In this document: piece after piece, positions 39,241-48,662 of the stretch
Position numbering within the stretch: the first letter of the stretch is position 1
Layout: every line of letters starts with the position of its first letter
NCBI RefSeq assembly: GCF_024294905.1
Contig: NZ_JANCOC010000010.1
Location: forward strand, 1-64,000
Length of the DNA stretch: 64,000 nucleotides
From: Rothia gullae
GTDB lineage: Bacteria; Actinomycetota; Actinomycetes; Actinomycetales; Micrococcaceae
Reading direction: 5' to 3'
Program-made: the position numbers and the translations under genes
The notes under the pieces: generated by a model
The model's database searches: none
The model's input: only the letters and a program-made list of their open reading frames with translations
What the model was told of the DNA's origin: nothing

Positions 39241-39507
39241 TCGTCCTCGTTCCTACAGGGGCACCCGCCCTCGCCTCGCTTCGGGCACCCTGATGTCACT
39301 ACGGACGACACCGCCCCTCCACGTAAGGCCCCAAGCTGGAGCGCAGGGTAGCTATACCCTCCGGAAGCGACATCAGGGTACCCTCTCGGGTGCTCTCCGC
39401 AGCAAAGCAAGGAGAGAGCGGAGCGCCCGAGAGGGTGGGTTCCCCTGCAGGAGCGGAGGAAGGGTATAGCGTACCCACCTACCCAGCCCCTGTAGGAACG
39501 AGGACGA
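39241..39507. repeat. 267-bp element built from nested inverted repeats
   Basis: The ends form a perfect 22-bp inverted repeat (39241-39262 and 39486-39507, sharing CCTCGTTCCTACAGGGG). Nested inside are further complementary pairs: GGGCACCCTGATGTC with GACATCAGGGTACCC, AGGGTAGCTATACCC-type with AGGGTATAGCGTACCC, and a stem near 39379-39397 pairing with 39410-39435. The whole segment could fold into one long branched hairpin. It looks like a MITE-like or other non-autonomous palindromic element. No target-site duplication is apparent, and no protein is encoded. Confidence 0.7.
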
Positions 39508-39543
39508 TAACCACCTTTCCAAGCAGAAACTGAGGAAACGCGC

Positions 39544-42500
39544 CTAGTGGCCCGCCTCCTGCCAGGACTTGCCCCAGCCGACCTGCACATCCAGAGGAAC
39601 ACGCAGGGAGGCGGCACCGCTCATCTCCTCGACGAGCACGCGTTCGGCGGCTTCACGCTCACCGGCGGCGACTTCGAGGATGATTTCGTCGTGTACCTGC
39701 AGCAGCATTCGGGTCTTCAGGCCCTCTTCGCGCAGGCGGCGGTGAATGTTGATCATGGCGATCTTGATGATGTCCGCGGCAGTGCCCTGAATCGGGGCGT
39801 TGAGAGCGGCTCGTTCGGCGGCTTCACGGCGTAAACGGTTGGGCGAGTCCAGGTCGGGCAGCACGCGGCGGCGACCGAAAATGGTTTCGGTGTAGCCGTC
39901 CTGGTGTGCCTGCTTGAGCACGCCGCGTAGGAATCGTCCCACGCGTCCGAAGCGTTTGAAGTAGTTGGTGCGCAGTTCGCCTGCTTCGTCGGAGCTGATG
40001 TTCAGCTGCTTGGCGAGGCCGAATCGGGACAGGCCGTATGCCAGGCCGTAGGACATTGCCTTGACTTTGGAGCGCTGCTCGGGGGTGACTTCTTCGGGGG
40101 CGACGCCGAAGACTTCGGAGCCGACGTAACGGTGCAGATCCTCCCCCGCTTCGTAGGCTGCGATGAGCTTCTCGTCGGCGGCGAGGTGCACCATGATGCG
40201 CATTTCGATCTGCGAGTAGTCGGCGGTGAGCAGACCCTCGTACTCCACACCGTCGACGGGTGCGGGCGCGACGATGAATGCGCCACGGATGCGGCGGCCT
40301 TCTTCGGTGCGGATCGGGATGTTCTGCAGGTTCGGCGCAGTCGAGGAGAGGCGGCCGGTGGAGGCGGCTCCCTGCTGGAAGGTGGTGTGCACGCGTCCGT
40401 CGTCGGCGGCTGCTTTCTGCAGGCCTTCGACGGTCTGTACGAGTTTGATGTTGTCGCGGTAGGCGGCGAGCGCACCGAGGAATGCGGCACCGTCGGACTC
40501 CGGGGAGATTTTGGTGAGCAGTTCGGTGACGGATTCGGCGTCGGTGGAGTAGCCGGACTTGATTTTGCGGGTGTGTGGCAGGGCGAGCTTGTCGAAAAGC
40601 ACGGTCTGCAACTGTTTGACGGAGGCGAGGTTGAGGGGTTCTTCACCGTCGTCGGTTTGGACGGTGTCGCCGATGATGGTGCGTGCGGCGTCCTGCGCCT
40701 GGTTAGCGCGTGCGGAGAAGGTGTCGTGCAGTTCGGTCAGGAGAGCGTCGGAGACCGCGATGCCTGCCTGTTCCATGTCTGCGAGGACGTAGAGTAGCGG
40801 CAGTTCGATTTCTTCGTAGACCTTCAGCTGGCCGTGCTCTTCCATTTCGTAGTGCAGCAGGCGTGCGAGTTCGTGGATGATGCGGCTAATTTGCGTGAAG
40901 TAGCTCAGGTTGTCGACGGGTTCGGCTTCGCCGGGCAGACTAAAGAGGGAGGGTTCTGCCTCGTCTTCTTCGGGTTGGAAGACGAGCTGCGCGTAGGGGT
41001 CCTTGGGGATCCAGAGGTAGCGTTCGGCGAGGTCTTCCATGCGTTCGGAGAAGAGTTTGCGGGTTGCGGTGGGGATGAAGCCGCACATGTAGGAGGACAG
41101 GGCGGGGTCTTCGACGGCGCCGGCGAGTTCGTAGCCGTAGGCGCGCAGGAGTTTGCGCTGCACTTTGAGGTCCATGACGATTTTGCGGGCTACTTCGTCG
41201 GAGAGCCAGGCGGCGAGGGCGGCGTCGAGTTCCGGGTCGATGGTGCGGGTATCGATCCAGAGGCTGGTGCTTTTGCTGGTGAGGAGCACGCCGAGCAGTT
41301 CGGGGTTTTCTTCGGCGGCGCGGATTTTGGTTTTGGTGACCTTGACGGCGGGTGCGTTGCCGATGGCGGGGCGCGCTACGGGCAGGTTGGTGACCGGGTA
41401 GAGGGTCACGGCACCTTCGAGGCGTTCGGGTACGGCGATGGGCGCACCCTGTTCGTCGTTGCCGTAGTTTTCTTCGGCTGCGGCGGCACAGAAGGCGCGG
41501 AATGCTGCTGCGTCTGCGTTTTTGGTGGGTGCGCTGGTATTGATGGGTGCGTAGACGGGGCCGGTGGGTGCCTTCTTGGTGGCCCCCTCCTCCCCTGCTT
41601 CAGCGGTGGAGCTTGCAGAGCCTGCGGTTCCGGCGGCACGTACGATGGGGCCGAGGGTGTCGGCGGCACGCTTTCGGATGGTGCGGAACTCTACTTCGTC
41701 GAAGAAGGTGTTGAGTGCATCCAGGTCGGGGGTGAATGCGGTGTCTTCGAGAGTGACGTTCAGGTCGAGGTCGTTGACGAGCTGGTTGAGGCGGCGGTTG
41801 CGCACGACGTTGCCGATGTTTTCGCGTAGCGCTTCGCCCTTCTTGCCGCCGATCTTGTCGCTGTTTTCGATGACGGCGTCGAGGGAGCCGTATTCACCGA
41901 GCCATTTGGCGGCGAAGCCGGGGCCCACGCCGGGTACGCCGGGCAGGTTGTCCGCCTGTTCGCCAGTGAGAGCAGCAAGGTCGGGGTACATGTGCGGGGG
42001 TACTTTGGTTTTCTTTTCGACGGCGGCGGGGTCCATGCGCTGAATACCCTTGGAGGGGCCGGTGGTGACCGGGTAGAGCAGGGTAACGTCGTCGGTGACG
42101 AGTTGGAAGATGTCGCGGTCGCCAGAGAGGATGAGGACCTTGTAGCCTGCTTCGGTGCCGCGGCGGGTGAGGGTTGCGACGATGTCATCGGCTTCGTAGT
42201 TTTCGTAGGTGAGCGCGGGGATGTTGAGCGCGCCAAGCATCTTTTTGATGAGGTCAATCTGGCCGTTGAAGGCTTCGGGGATGGCGTTGCGGCCGCCCTT
42301 ATATTCGCCGTATTCGGCGGTGCGGAAGGTGCCTCCGGGCAGGTCGAAGGCTACGGCAATGTGGCTGGGCTGGTTGTCTTTGATGATGCTCAGCAGGGTG
42401 GAAAGGAAGGCGTGGACGGCTTCGGTGTGCTGGCCGTCGCTGCGCACAAAGATGTGCTGCCCGGTCTTTTCGGCCATGGTGTAGATGCCGAAGAAGGAGC

Positions 42501-42555
42501 GTAGGGCGAGGGAGTGTCCGTCAATGAGCAGGATGGTTTTGTTCTCTGTAGTCAC
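39544..42555 (-). CDS. polA: DNA polymerase I (PolA)
   Basis: A 1003-residue repair and Okazaki-fragment polymerase. The 5'-3' nuclease domain (about residues 1-300) has LLIDGHSLALRSFF and GDRDIFQLV. The middle (about 390-600) corresponds to the 3'-5' exonuclease fold but lacks the catalytic acidic residues (its first strand reads LGVLLTSKSTSLW), as is usual in actinobacterial PolA, so proofreading is probably absent. The polymerase domain has motif A (TADYSQIEMRI), the O-helix (RSKVKAMSYGLAYG) and motif C (LLQVHDEII). A Ala/Thr/Glu-rich linker lies near 310-350. ATG at 42555. Confidence 0.97.
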   Translation of the reverse strand: MTTENKTILLIDGHSLALRSFFGIYTMAEKTGQHIFVRSDGQHTEAVHAFLSTLLSIIKDNQPSHIAVAFDLPGGTFRTAEYGEYKGGRNAIPEAFNGQIDLIKKMLGALNIPALTYENYEADDIVATLTRRGTEAGYKVLILSGDRDIFQLVTDDVTLLYPVTTGPSKGIQRMDPAAVEKKTKVPPHMYPDLAALTGEQADNLPGVPGVGPGFAAKWLGEYGSLDAVIENSDKIGGKKGEALRENIGNVVRNRRLNQLVNDLDLNVTLEDTAFTPDLDALNTFFDEVEFRTIRKRAADTLGPIVRAAGTAGSASSTAEAGEEGATKKAPTGPVYAPINTSAPTKNADAAAFRAFCAAAAEENYGNDEQGAPIAVPERLEGAVTLYPVTNLPVARPAIGNAPAVKVTKTKIRAAEENPELLGVLLTSKSTSLWIDTRTIDPELDAALAAWLSDEVARKIVMDLKVQRKLLRAYGYELAGAVEDPALSSYMCGFIPTATRKLFSERMEDLAERYLWIPKDPYAQLVFQPEEDEAEPSLFSLPGEAEPVDNLSYFTQISRIIHELARLLHYEMEEHGQLKVYEEIELPLLYVLADMEQAGIAVSDALLTELHDTFSARANQAQDAARTIIGDTVQTDDGEEPLNLASVKQLQTVLFDKLALPHTRKIKSGYSTDAESVTELLTKISPESDGAAFLGALAAYRDNIKLVQTVEGLQKAAADDGRVHTTFQQGAASTGRLSSTAPNLQNIPIRTEEGRRIRGAFIVAPAPVDGVEYEGLLTADYSQIEMRIMVHLAADEKLIAAYEAGEDLHRYVGSEVFGVAPEEVTPEQRSKVKAMSYGLAYGLSRFGLAKQLNISSDEAGELRTNYFKRFGRVGRFLRGVLKQAHQDGYTETIFGRRRVLPDLDSPNRLRREAAERAALNAPIQGTAADIIKIAMINIHRRLREEGLKTRMLLQVHDEIILEVAAGEREAAERVLVEEMSGAASLRVPLDVQVGWGKSWQEAGH

Positions 42556-42993
42556 TCCTCTAGTGTATCGAGTCTGAGTTTTCTTGGTGGTTGGCTTCGT
42601 GGCTGCTGGTTTTGTGGTGGCTGCAGGTTAGCCCTGTGGGGAGGCGCCCGCGCTGTGTTAGGTATCGGCGCCGTGTTGGGTGCCGGTGCTGTGCCATATA
42701 GCGGAATAACGGGGTGTTTGGAAAGAGTTTTACCTCATATTTAGGTGCCGGTGGGGTGCGTTTGGTGAGTTTTCCCTCAAAAATTGTGTCCCAAGTCACT
42801 ATATGAGGTGGATAATAATACGGTTTCCAGATAATATATAACCTTATTATCGCCTCCAGCGTAGGAACCCCCACACCCCGTGTATTCATAGGCAGAACTC
42901 TACCCAGAATTCACCGGCAGGATTCACCGGACCGTGAGGGCTCATCCCGCGCTTAACACACTTAACACACAACGATCCCTCATTTAGGAAACT
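42556..42993. other. Divergent intergenic region with an AT-rich island
   Basis: No gene is supported in these 438 bases. The segment at about 42760-42860 is much more AT-rich than its surroundings (GGATAATAATACGG, ATAATATATAACC) and probably contains the promoters for polA and the symporter. A tandem CTTAACACA repeat lies at about 42954-42971, just before the symporter ribosome site. Confidence 0.5.
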
Positions 42994-44271
42994 ATGAAGG
43001 CACTCAAAAAATTACCCCTTCTCGTATGGATTCTCATCGCGATCACATCGGGTGTACTCATCGGCTTGCTGACCCCCGGAATGATTAGCGGCATCAATGA
43101 CGCAACCGGCGCATCCATCGCCACCGACCTCATTGTGCAGATCTTCGTCTCCTTCTCCACCGTGTTCAGCGCCTTCCTGAGCTTCGCGATTCCGCTGATT
43201 ATTATCGGCTTCATCGTGCCCGGCATTGGTTCCCTCGCGCAGGGTGCGGGCAAGATGCTCGGCATCACCGTGGGTCTGGCGTACATCTCCAGCATCCTTG
43301 CTGGCTTCCTGGCGCTGACCTGCGCACTGCTGCTCTACCCCATCATTCTGCAGGGCCAGCAGCTCGCCTCCTTCGATAACCCCGAGAACGCACTGTCCAA
43401 GGGTTACGTCTCCTTCGAGCTGACCCCGATTATGGGTGTGCTGAGCGCACTGATTCTCTCCTTCATCCTGGGCCTGGGTATTACCGCGCTGAAGACCCGT
43501 GCGATGCTGAACCTCTTCGAGGACTTCCAGGTCATCGTTGAGAAGATGCTCGGCTACGTGATTATCCCCCTGTTGCCGGTGCATATTGTGGGCGTATTCG
43601 CGAATATGACCCTCGCCGGTCAGGTGGCGAAGATCCTCTCCGTCTTCGGTCTTGTGTTCGTCATGGTGATTATTCTGCACTGGGTCACCCTGGCTCTGCA
43701 GTACTCGGTGGCTGGCGCTATTTCTCGCCGCAACCCCATCCAGATGATCAAGACCATGCTCCCGGCATACTTCACCGCAATCGGTACCCAGTCTTCGGCT
43801 GCGACCATCCCGGTGACCGTGCGTTCGGCGAAGAATGCTGGCATCTCCCCCCGCGTGGTGGACTTCGCGATTCCGCTGTGCGCAACCATTCACCTCTCCG
43901 GATCCATGATCACCATTACCTCCTGCTCGGTGGCGGTGCTGTTCATGACCGGTCAGCACCCCGACTTCGGTAGCCTAATCCCCATGATTCTGGTGCTCGG
44001 CGTGATGATGGTTGCCGCTCCCGGCGTTCCCGGCGGTGGCGTGATGACCGCAATTGGTCTGCTGCAGTCGATGCTTGGTTTCGATGCCTCCATGATTGCC
44101 CTGATGATTGCCCTGTACCTGGCTCAGGACTCCTTCGGCACCGCAACCAATGTGACCGGTGACGCGACCATCGCAGCCCTGACCGAGCGTATCTCCAAGG
44201 CAAGCGGCGTGAACCCCGATAAGGAAATCCGCGACGAGGACATCGAAAAGGCAGAAGCTATTTCCGCCTAA
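42994..44271 (+). CDS. Dicarboxylate/amino acid:cation symporter (DAACS family)
   Basis: A 425-residue membrane carrier with about eight helices and two re-entrant loops. The family signature is visible: GTQSSAATIPVTVRSAKNAG, a serine-rich hairpin-1-like loop (about residue 268), and PGVPGGGVM then DSFGTATNVTGDATIAALTE near the C-terminus, which hold the substrate- and Na+-binding residues. Such carriers import glutamate, aspartate, serine, threonine or C4-dicarboxylates with Na+ or H+; the sequence does not fix which. ATG at 42994 has AGGAA just upstream. A terminator follows. Confidence 0.92.
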   Translation: MKALKKLPLLVWILIAITSGVLIGLLTPGMISGINDATGASIATDLIVQIFVSFSTVFSAFLSFAIPLIIIGFIVPGIGSLAQGAGKMLGITVGLAYISSILAGFLALTCALLLYPIILQGQQLASFDNPENALSKGYVSFELTPIMGVLSALILSFILGLGITALKTRAMLNLFEDFQVIVEKMLGYVIIPLLPVHIVGVFANMTLAGQVAKILSVFGLVFVMVIILHWVTLALQYSVAGAISRRNPIQMIKTMLPAYFTAIGTQSSAATIPVTVRSAKNAGISPRVVDFAIPLCATIHLSGSMITITSCSVAVLFMTGQHPDFGSLIPMILVLGVMMVAAPGVPGGGVMTAIGLLQSMLGFDASMIALMIALYLAQDSFGTATNVTGDATIAALTERISKASGVNPDKEIRDEDIEKAEAISA

Positions 44272-44296
44272 TCCTCTCCGCTTCCATAGCGTTTTT

Positions 44297-44329
44297 CAGC
44301 CCCGCCTCCCCCTGCAGGAGGCGGGGCTG
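44297..44329. terminator. Terminator after the symporter gene
   Basis: CAGCCCCGCCTCC (44297-44309) pairs perfectly with GGAGGCGGGGCTG (44317-44329) around a seven-base loop, 25 bases after the symporter stop. No U-tail follows, which is common in high-GC organisms. Confidence 0.75.
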
Positions 44330-44402
44330 ACCCGTACCCGGAAGCACTCGCAAAAAGCTATCCCGCCCAAAGCAGCAAAAACCGAGGAGTACACTGGAAG
44401 TC

Positions 44403-44909
44403 ATGACTGAAAACAACACACAGCACGCACCCGTCCGCGCGGCAGCACCCACCACCCTCACCGCAGAAGAAATCAAGGCGCAGCTGACCGAAAGCGGCAT
44501 CCCCGAGCACCTGCACCCCTACTTCCCCCGCGGTCTGGGCGAGCTCATCCCCGCCATGGGCATTAAGTTCCAGGAACTCACCGCAGAACGCACCGTCGCG
44601 ACCATGCCCGTAGCCGGTAACACCCAGCCCATCGGCCTGCTGCACGGCGGTGCTAACGTGGTCCTTGCCGAGACCCTCGGATCGCTCTCCGCGGGTGTAC
44701 ACGGCGGCGAAAACCTCGTAGCAGTCGGCGTGGACATCAACGCAACCCACGTGCGCCCGGCAGTCTCCGGCGTGGTTACCGCAACCTGCACCGCCGTCAA
44801 GCTCGGACGCACCCTGTGCATCCACTCCATCGACATTGTGGATGAGCGCGGCCGCACCACCTGCACCGCACGCATCACCAACATGCTAATCCCTCGCCCC
44901 ACTGCATAA
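44403..44909 (+). CDS. Hotdog-fold thioesterase (PaaI/MenI-like)
   Basis: A 168-residue hotdog-fold acyl-CoA thioesterase. The active-site helix region reads IGLLHGGANVVLAETLGSLSAG, where the HGG and the Glu in LAET are conserved. Later GVDINATHVRPAVSG and TCTARITNMLI complete the fold. Members nearest this pattern hydrolyse phenylacetyl-CoA-type or 1,4-dihydroxy-2-naphthoyl-CoA substrates. The latter would serve menaquinone synthesis and suits a menaquinone-using actinobacterium with a qNOR, but the assignment is inferred. In actinobacteria this gene commonly lies between the ANTAR regulator and polA, as it does here. ATG at 44403 follows GGAAG. Confidence 0.9.
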   Translation: MTENNTQHAPVRAAAPTTLTAEEIKAQLTESGIPEHLHPYFPRGLGELIPAMGIKFQELTAERTVATMPVAGNTQPIGLLHGGANVVLAETLGSLSAGVHGGENLVAVGVDINATHVRPAVSGVVTATCTAVKLGRTLCIHSIDIVDERGRTTCTARITNMLIPRPTA

Positions 44910-45022
44910 TCTACCGCAGCATAAAGTCCTACAACCTGAGCAAGTAGCCTAAAATCGTAGAAGCACGGGGTACACGGCACCCTGCCAACATCCCACCAGA
45001 AGGTAAGACCAGAAGGAGCACT

Positions 45023-45271
45023 ATGACCCGCGAGCGCACCCCCTATTTCAAGCGTTACCCGAAGATTGTGCGCGCCAAGCGCATTGTCCTGCCCATCGCA
45101 ATCGGTGTGATGCTGGTGTGCCTGGTGACCGCCATCAACAACCCCGGCAGCTTCTGGTGGCTGGGCGTGATGCTCGGTACCGGCGGAATGCTCTGGGCTG
45201 GTTCCCCCACGGACCGCCCGATCAGCGGCCCGAACAATAACGACGACGATTTGAACCGCTACCTGCGCTAA
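45023..45271 (+). CDS. Small hypothetical membrane protein
   Basis: An 82-residue protein with two predicted membrane helices (about residues 17-35 and 40-56), a basic N-terminus (KRYPKIVRAKR) and an Asn/Asp-rich C-terminus (GPNNNDDDLNRYLR). The ATG at 45023 has a good AAGGAG six bases upstream, which supports translation. It follows the thioesterase gene on the same strand by 113 bases. I recognise no family; small two-helix proteins of this kind are common at this locus type. Function unknown. Confidence 0.75.
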   Translation: MTRERTPYFKRYPKIVRAKRIVLPIAIGVMLVCLVTAINNPGSFWWLGVMLGTGGMLWAGSPTDRPISGPNNNDDDLNRYLR

Positions 45272-45374
45272 GCCCGTCTGACGCTGCACCTCTTGCAGCG
45301 TTGGGTTGCCTGCAGTACCGGCGTAGAAACGCTCCGACTGCCCCGGCAGGGTGCGAGCTTCAGAAGTTAAACGT

Positions 45375-45417
45375 TAACGCCCCGTCCCTCAGCTTCATTG
45401 TGAGGGATGGGGCGTTA
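45375..45417. terminator. Terminator between convergent genes
   Basis: TAACGCCCCGTCCCTCA (45375-45391) pairs with 45401-45417 with one mismatch. It separates the small membrane gene from pdtaR and probably works in both directions. Confidence 0.8.
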
Positions 45418-45538
45418 GTGTGTCATGAAAAGGTGCTGGTCAGATTCTGACCAGTTGAAGGCGCATACGGGCGAATCCTAGTCTTCGCCGTAGCGTACGT
45501 TCGCACCTATACCGATATGTACTGTGTACGTCTCGTAT

Positions 45539-46150
45539 TTAGGAGAGCTGCTTGATGATGGTGTCGGAAACTTCGCGCATGGACAGGCGACGGTCCATGG
45601 AGGTCTTCTGAATCCAACGGAAGGCTTCCGGCTCGGTCAGGTTCATCTTGGTGATGAGCAGCGACTTTGCGCGGTCAACCAGCTTACGGGTCTCGAACTG
45701 GTCGCGGATGGTACCAACTTCCTTCTCGAGGGCGCGAATCTGCTCGTAGCGGCTGATTGCCACCTCGATTGCGGGAACCAGGTCGTTCGGGGAGAAAGGC
45801 TTGACGACATACGCCATAGCGCCTGCCTCAACGGCACGGTCAACGAGTTCCTTCTGGCTGAAGGCGGTCAGCAGAACGACGGGAGCAATATGCTCCTTCG
45901 CGATTTCTTCAGCTGCGGTGATGCCGTCCATAATCGGCATCTTCACATCCATGAGGACGAGGTCGGGGCGGTGCTTCTGCGCTAGCTCGACGGCGGTCTT
46001 GCCGTTATCGGTTTCTGCAACAACATCGAAACCCTGGTCCTTCAGAATTTCAACGATGTCGAGGCGAATCAGTGCTTCGTCTTCTGCTACGACGACAGTG
46101 CGGGACGGGGCCTGCTCCTCTGCCTGATTTTGAGTGGTCAGCTCTGACAT
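45539..46150 (-). CDS. pdtaR: ANTAR-domain response regulator (PdtaR-like)
   Basis: A 203-residue two-component regulator that acts on RNA, not DNA. The receiver domain (about residues 17-135) has the acidic pocket (AEDEALIR), phosphoacceptor Asp in LVLMDVKMPIMDG (about residue 68) and the conserved Lys in VVKPFSP. A coiled-coil linker leads to an ANTAR domain (about 140-200) with LVDRAKSLLITKMNLTEPEA and SMDRRLSMREVSDTII. ANTAR proteins bind paired hexaloop hairpins to prevent transcription termination. Its kinase is not adjacent. The ATG at 46150 has GGAG nearby. No target hairpin pair was identified in this window. Confidence 0.94.
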   Translation of the reverse strand: MSELTTQNQAEEQAPSRTVVVAEDEALIRLDIVEILKDQGFDVVAETDNGKTAVELAQKHRPDLVLMDVKMPIMDGITAAEEIAKEHIAPVVLLTAFSQKELVDRAVEAGAMAYVVKPFSPNDLVPAIEVAISRYEQIRALEKEVGTIRDQFETRKLVDRAKSLLITKMNLTEPEAFRWIQKTSMDRRLSMREVSDTIIKQLS

Positions 46151-46585
46151 TACTCTTCTCCTTTATCAAATTTGAATCACTTAAAGTCTACAGGAGGGAA
46201 TAAATGTTCATCTACTTTCTCGCCTTGTCCTGGGTGTGTTATATGCATCCTATGTGCATGTAGGAAGAGTTTTCTGACGCCATTTTGTGGCCCTCCATCA
46301 GATTTTGCATCTTAACGCATATTTTTGTTCTATGTTGCTCATAACCACAAAGAAAAACCCTCACAACATATACATACACGGTGAAATTCACAGCCACAAC
46401 ACAGACCCGAAAATGACTCTGACATACACCATCGCCCCTCGGGTTAGACACAACAGTAAGAAACAAAGTATTTATATCGAAACCCCATCACGCGCCACAG
46501 AAAGTCGATACACTGAATAGATATTCTCCTCGACTTCTCCGGCACTCACACTTGACCACCCATACTCGATACCCGGAGAGGATTC
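46151..46585. other. AT-rich divergent region at the edge of the accessory segment
   Basis: The 435 bases upstream of both pdtaR and the broken PIN gene are clearly more AT-rich than the flanking genes, especially about 46300-46520. A palindrome GTGAAATTCAC occurs near 46380. I see no gene. The base composition may mark the left limit of acquired DNA. Confidence 0.45.
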
Positions 46586-47488
46586 ATGTCAATCACCCGT
46601 CAAGCACGTACCCTGTACTCAGACTTCGTCGAGTACAAGGAACTCGATTGCGCCCCGCTGACTTCCATTCACCCCGGAATTCTCGTCGCTTTCGACTCCA
46701 CCGCGCTTGCAAGCCTCTACAACTACCCAACCCACGTCAGCGACGAAATTCTCCGCATCTACTCGCAGCTGCGCGGACACGCATTCCTCCCCCACCAGGC
46801 ACTCAAAGAATTCTGAGCAGCACTCGACGGTGCCTCCCCCGTACCCGCCGCCGCAGACCGCGTCCGCTCAGCGCTAGCATCCTTCAAAGAAACCCTGCCC
46901 GAAGAACGCAACTCCACCTGGAGCGCACTGCGTTCAGTCACGCACCAGCTGGACCACTCCATCGCGCAGATCATGAGGATCCTCGAACCCACTACCGACA
47001 CCGGACCCATCAACGTGGCACACCGCGAAGATGACACAATCCTGCCGCTGCTGAACCGCATCTTCACCGGACACGTGGGTGCCGCGCCCAGCCCCGAACG
47101 CCACGAACAGCAGTGGCGCGAAGCCCTCGCACAGGGCCACCCACTGCTCGCTAACGCCAACTTTGACGCCGACTTCGCGCTCTGGAAACAATGCGTTGCC
47201 GAAGCAACCACCCGCGTGAAAGGCACCGACTGCATCTTCGTCACCGGTGGTGTGCGCGACACCTGGCTGCGCAACGGTCAGCAGGTACGCGCCACATCGG
47301 GCGGCGAACCCGTGCGTCAACTCGCGAACCGTCAGCTGCTGCGTGAATACGCTAAGGCAACCGGAGGCGGCGTGTTCCGCATCTACACCGTTGAGGAGAT
47401 CCTGCGGCTCGCCTCCAACCAGTACGGCGTGACCGTCAGCGACGCTACCTATAATGCGATTCGCGCGGAACAGCCCGTAGCTCTGTAA
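46586..47488 (+). pseudogene. PIN-like-domain nuclease gene interrupted by one in-frame TGA
   Basis: The reading frame runs for 300 codons from ATG 46586 (good GAGAGG ribosome site) to TAA 47488, with a single TGA at 46814-46816. The first 76 residues include LVAFDSTALASLYNY, the N-terminal acidic strand of PIN-type nucleases, and LPHQALKEF. In this family (PIN_8/DUF4935-like) the next residue after EF is normally Trp, so TGG to TGA explains the break. The remainder keeps the family's C-terminal CIFVTGGVRDTW and VFRIYTVEEILRLASN text. PIN-like proteins of this kind are suspected defence or RNA-cleaving nucleases. It may be a recent null allele; a downstream start could also express the C-terminal part. 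Confidence 0.8.
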
Positions 47489-47534
47489 ATTCACCGTGGA
47501 CAGTCACCGTTGAGAATAATCCCACCACCATTAA

Positions 47535-47608
47535 CCGCGAAAAGCCACATGTGTTTCGAAAAGCCACGTCTTTGGTGGCTTCTCGAAACACATGTGGCTT
47601 TTCAGCGG
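47535..47608 (+). repeat. Palindromic cassette repeat, copy 1
   Basis: A 33-base left arm (47535-47567) and right arm (47575-47608) pair almost perfectly around GTCTTTG. Each arm contains the nonamer AAAAGCCAC twice, ten bases apart (one right-arm unit has a single-base change). The one internal mismatch is A-C on the plus strand and U-G on the minus strand. It sits four bases past the stop of the minus-strand unknown gene and could terminate it. Nearly identical to copy 4. Confidence 0.9.
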
Positions 47609-47612
47609 CTAG

Positions 47613-48662
47613 CTAGTTCTCGCGGCTGGCGCGGTACAGCTCCGCGGCACGCTGCTCCAAGGAATCGTCATCACCCAGAAGCAGATAGCACAAGTACAGG
47701 GTGAAGGCGGCGCTGCGGTCAGCGGCGAGCGCGATGGCTCCTTCGCCGGGCTGGGTGCTGAAAGCGATAGCGTCGTGTGCCTGAGGCAGGGCGGCAATCA
47801 GGTGCGCGGCGGTTTCGTAGCCATCCTGGTCGCCAAGCAGGGTGACGTGATGCGGCTCCGGGTTCTCGACAGCAGCGCCGGCTTCCGCACGAGCAGCGGA
47901 AAAGTTAGCCTTGAGGACGTCCTCAACACGGCTCATTAGCTCATCATCGGGCAGGGTGCGGTCATCTGCGGCAAACGCAACGTGGATGCCGTTCAGAGTC
48001 TCGTAGGGGTGCTCACCCGCGAAGTATCCGGCGGCGAGCGCGTAGCCGGTGAGTAGCTGCGCCTCAGGGGCGGTGAAGGTGCCGCGCGCCTCACGCAGGG
48101 TGGGCAGCAGAAGCTCAGTCAGGAGGGGGTGCAGGGACTCGGGGGCGTTCGAGATAGCCTCCTGCAGGTAGTCTTCCGCCTCCGCGGTAGGCTCGGTGTT
48201 GAGCAGGGTCAGGAAAGCCTCATCGGTACCCGCCCAGCAGCGGGCAATCAGTACGAGGGTCGCAATGAGTGCGAGAAGTTCACGGTAGTTACCCGAACGG
48301 TCAGCGCCGAAGGACTCGGCAACAACGCGTGCCAGTATGCGTGCGGCAATGTTCTCGAGGACGAACTCGTCGTAGGCGTTGTCGCCGGGCCAGTTTGCGG
48401 GGTCGGGCAGGTAGGTTTCGTCCAGGTATCGCAGCACGGGTTCGAGGGGCACGGGAGCATCCGCAGCGAGGTCGGGGCGGCACTGCTCAACCCAGCTATT
48501 CACGATAGCCTCATCAGCGATGCCGGTAGCCTCAGCCAGCTGGGCGCGTGAAAGGCTGTACGGCGCAACGAGCTTGCCGAGGTCATCGCACGCGCCGTTG
48601 GAGCGATAGGTGGGCCGGTAGTTGGGGGCGGGAAGAGTTCCGGGGAGGTTGGTGGCTGCCAT
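47613..48662 (-). CDS. Uncharacterised acidic protein in repeat-bounded cassette A
   Basis: I do not recognise this 349-residue soluble protein. It is acidic and Ala/Leu/Glu-rich, mostly helical in character. An N-terminal segment, YSLSRAQLAEATGIADEAIV (about residues 33-52), resembles a helix-turn-helix. Then come two helical blocks and a final alpha/beta-looking part (ETAAHLIAALPQAHDAIAF, ALAADRSAAFTLYLCYLLLG). I start it at ATG 48662, where AAGGAG lies six bases upstream; the frame is open for 31 more codons with no such site. It is alone between palindromic repeat copies 1 and 2. Function unknown; accessory location hints at a strain-specific role. Confidence 0.75.
   Translation of the reverse strand: MAATNLPGTLPAPNYRPTYRSNGACDDLGKLVAPYSLSRAQLAEATGIADEAIVNSWVEQCRPDLAADAPVPLEPVLRYLDETYLPDPANWPGDNAYDEFVLENIAARILARVVAESFGADRSGNYRELLALIATLVLIARCWAGTDEAFLTLLNTEPTAEAEDYLQEAISNAPESLHPLLTELLLPTLREARGTFTAPEAQLLTGYALAAGYFAGEHPYETLNGIHVAFAADDRTLPDDELMSRVEDVLKANFSAARAEAGAAVENPEPHHVTLLGDQDGYETAAHLIAALPQAHDAIAFSTQPGEGAIALAADRSAAFTLYLCYLLLGDDDSLEQRAAELYRASREN

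Noticed and set aside
46814..46816. TGA read as selenocysteine in the PIN-like gene
   Set aside because: The family has Trp at this site, no adjacent selenocysteine-insertion hairpin was recognised, and a single G-to-A change explains it.
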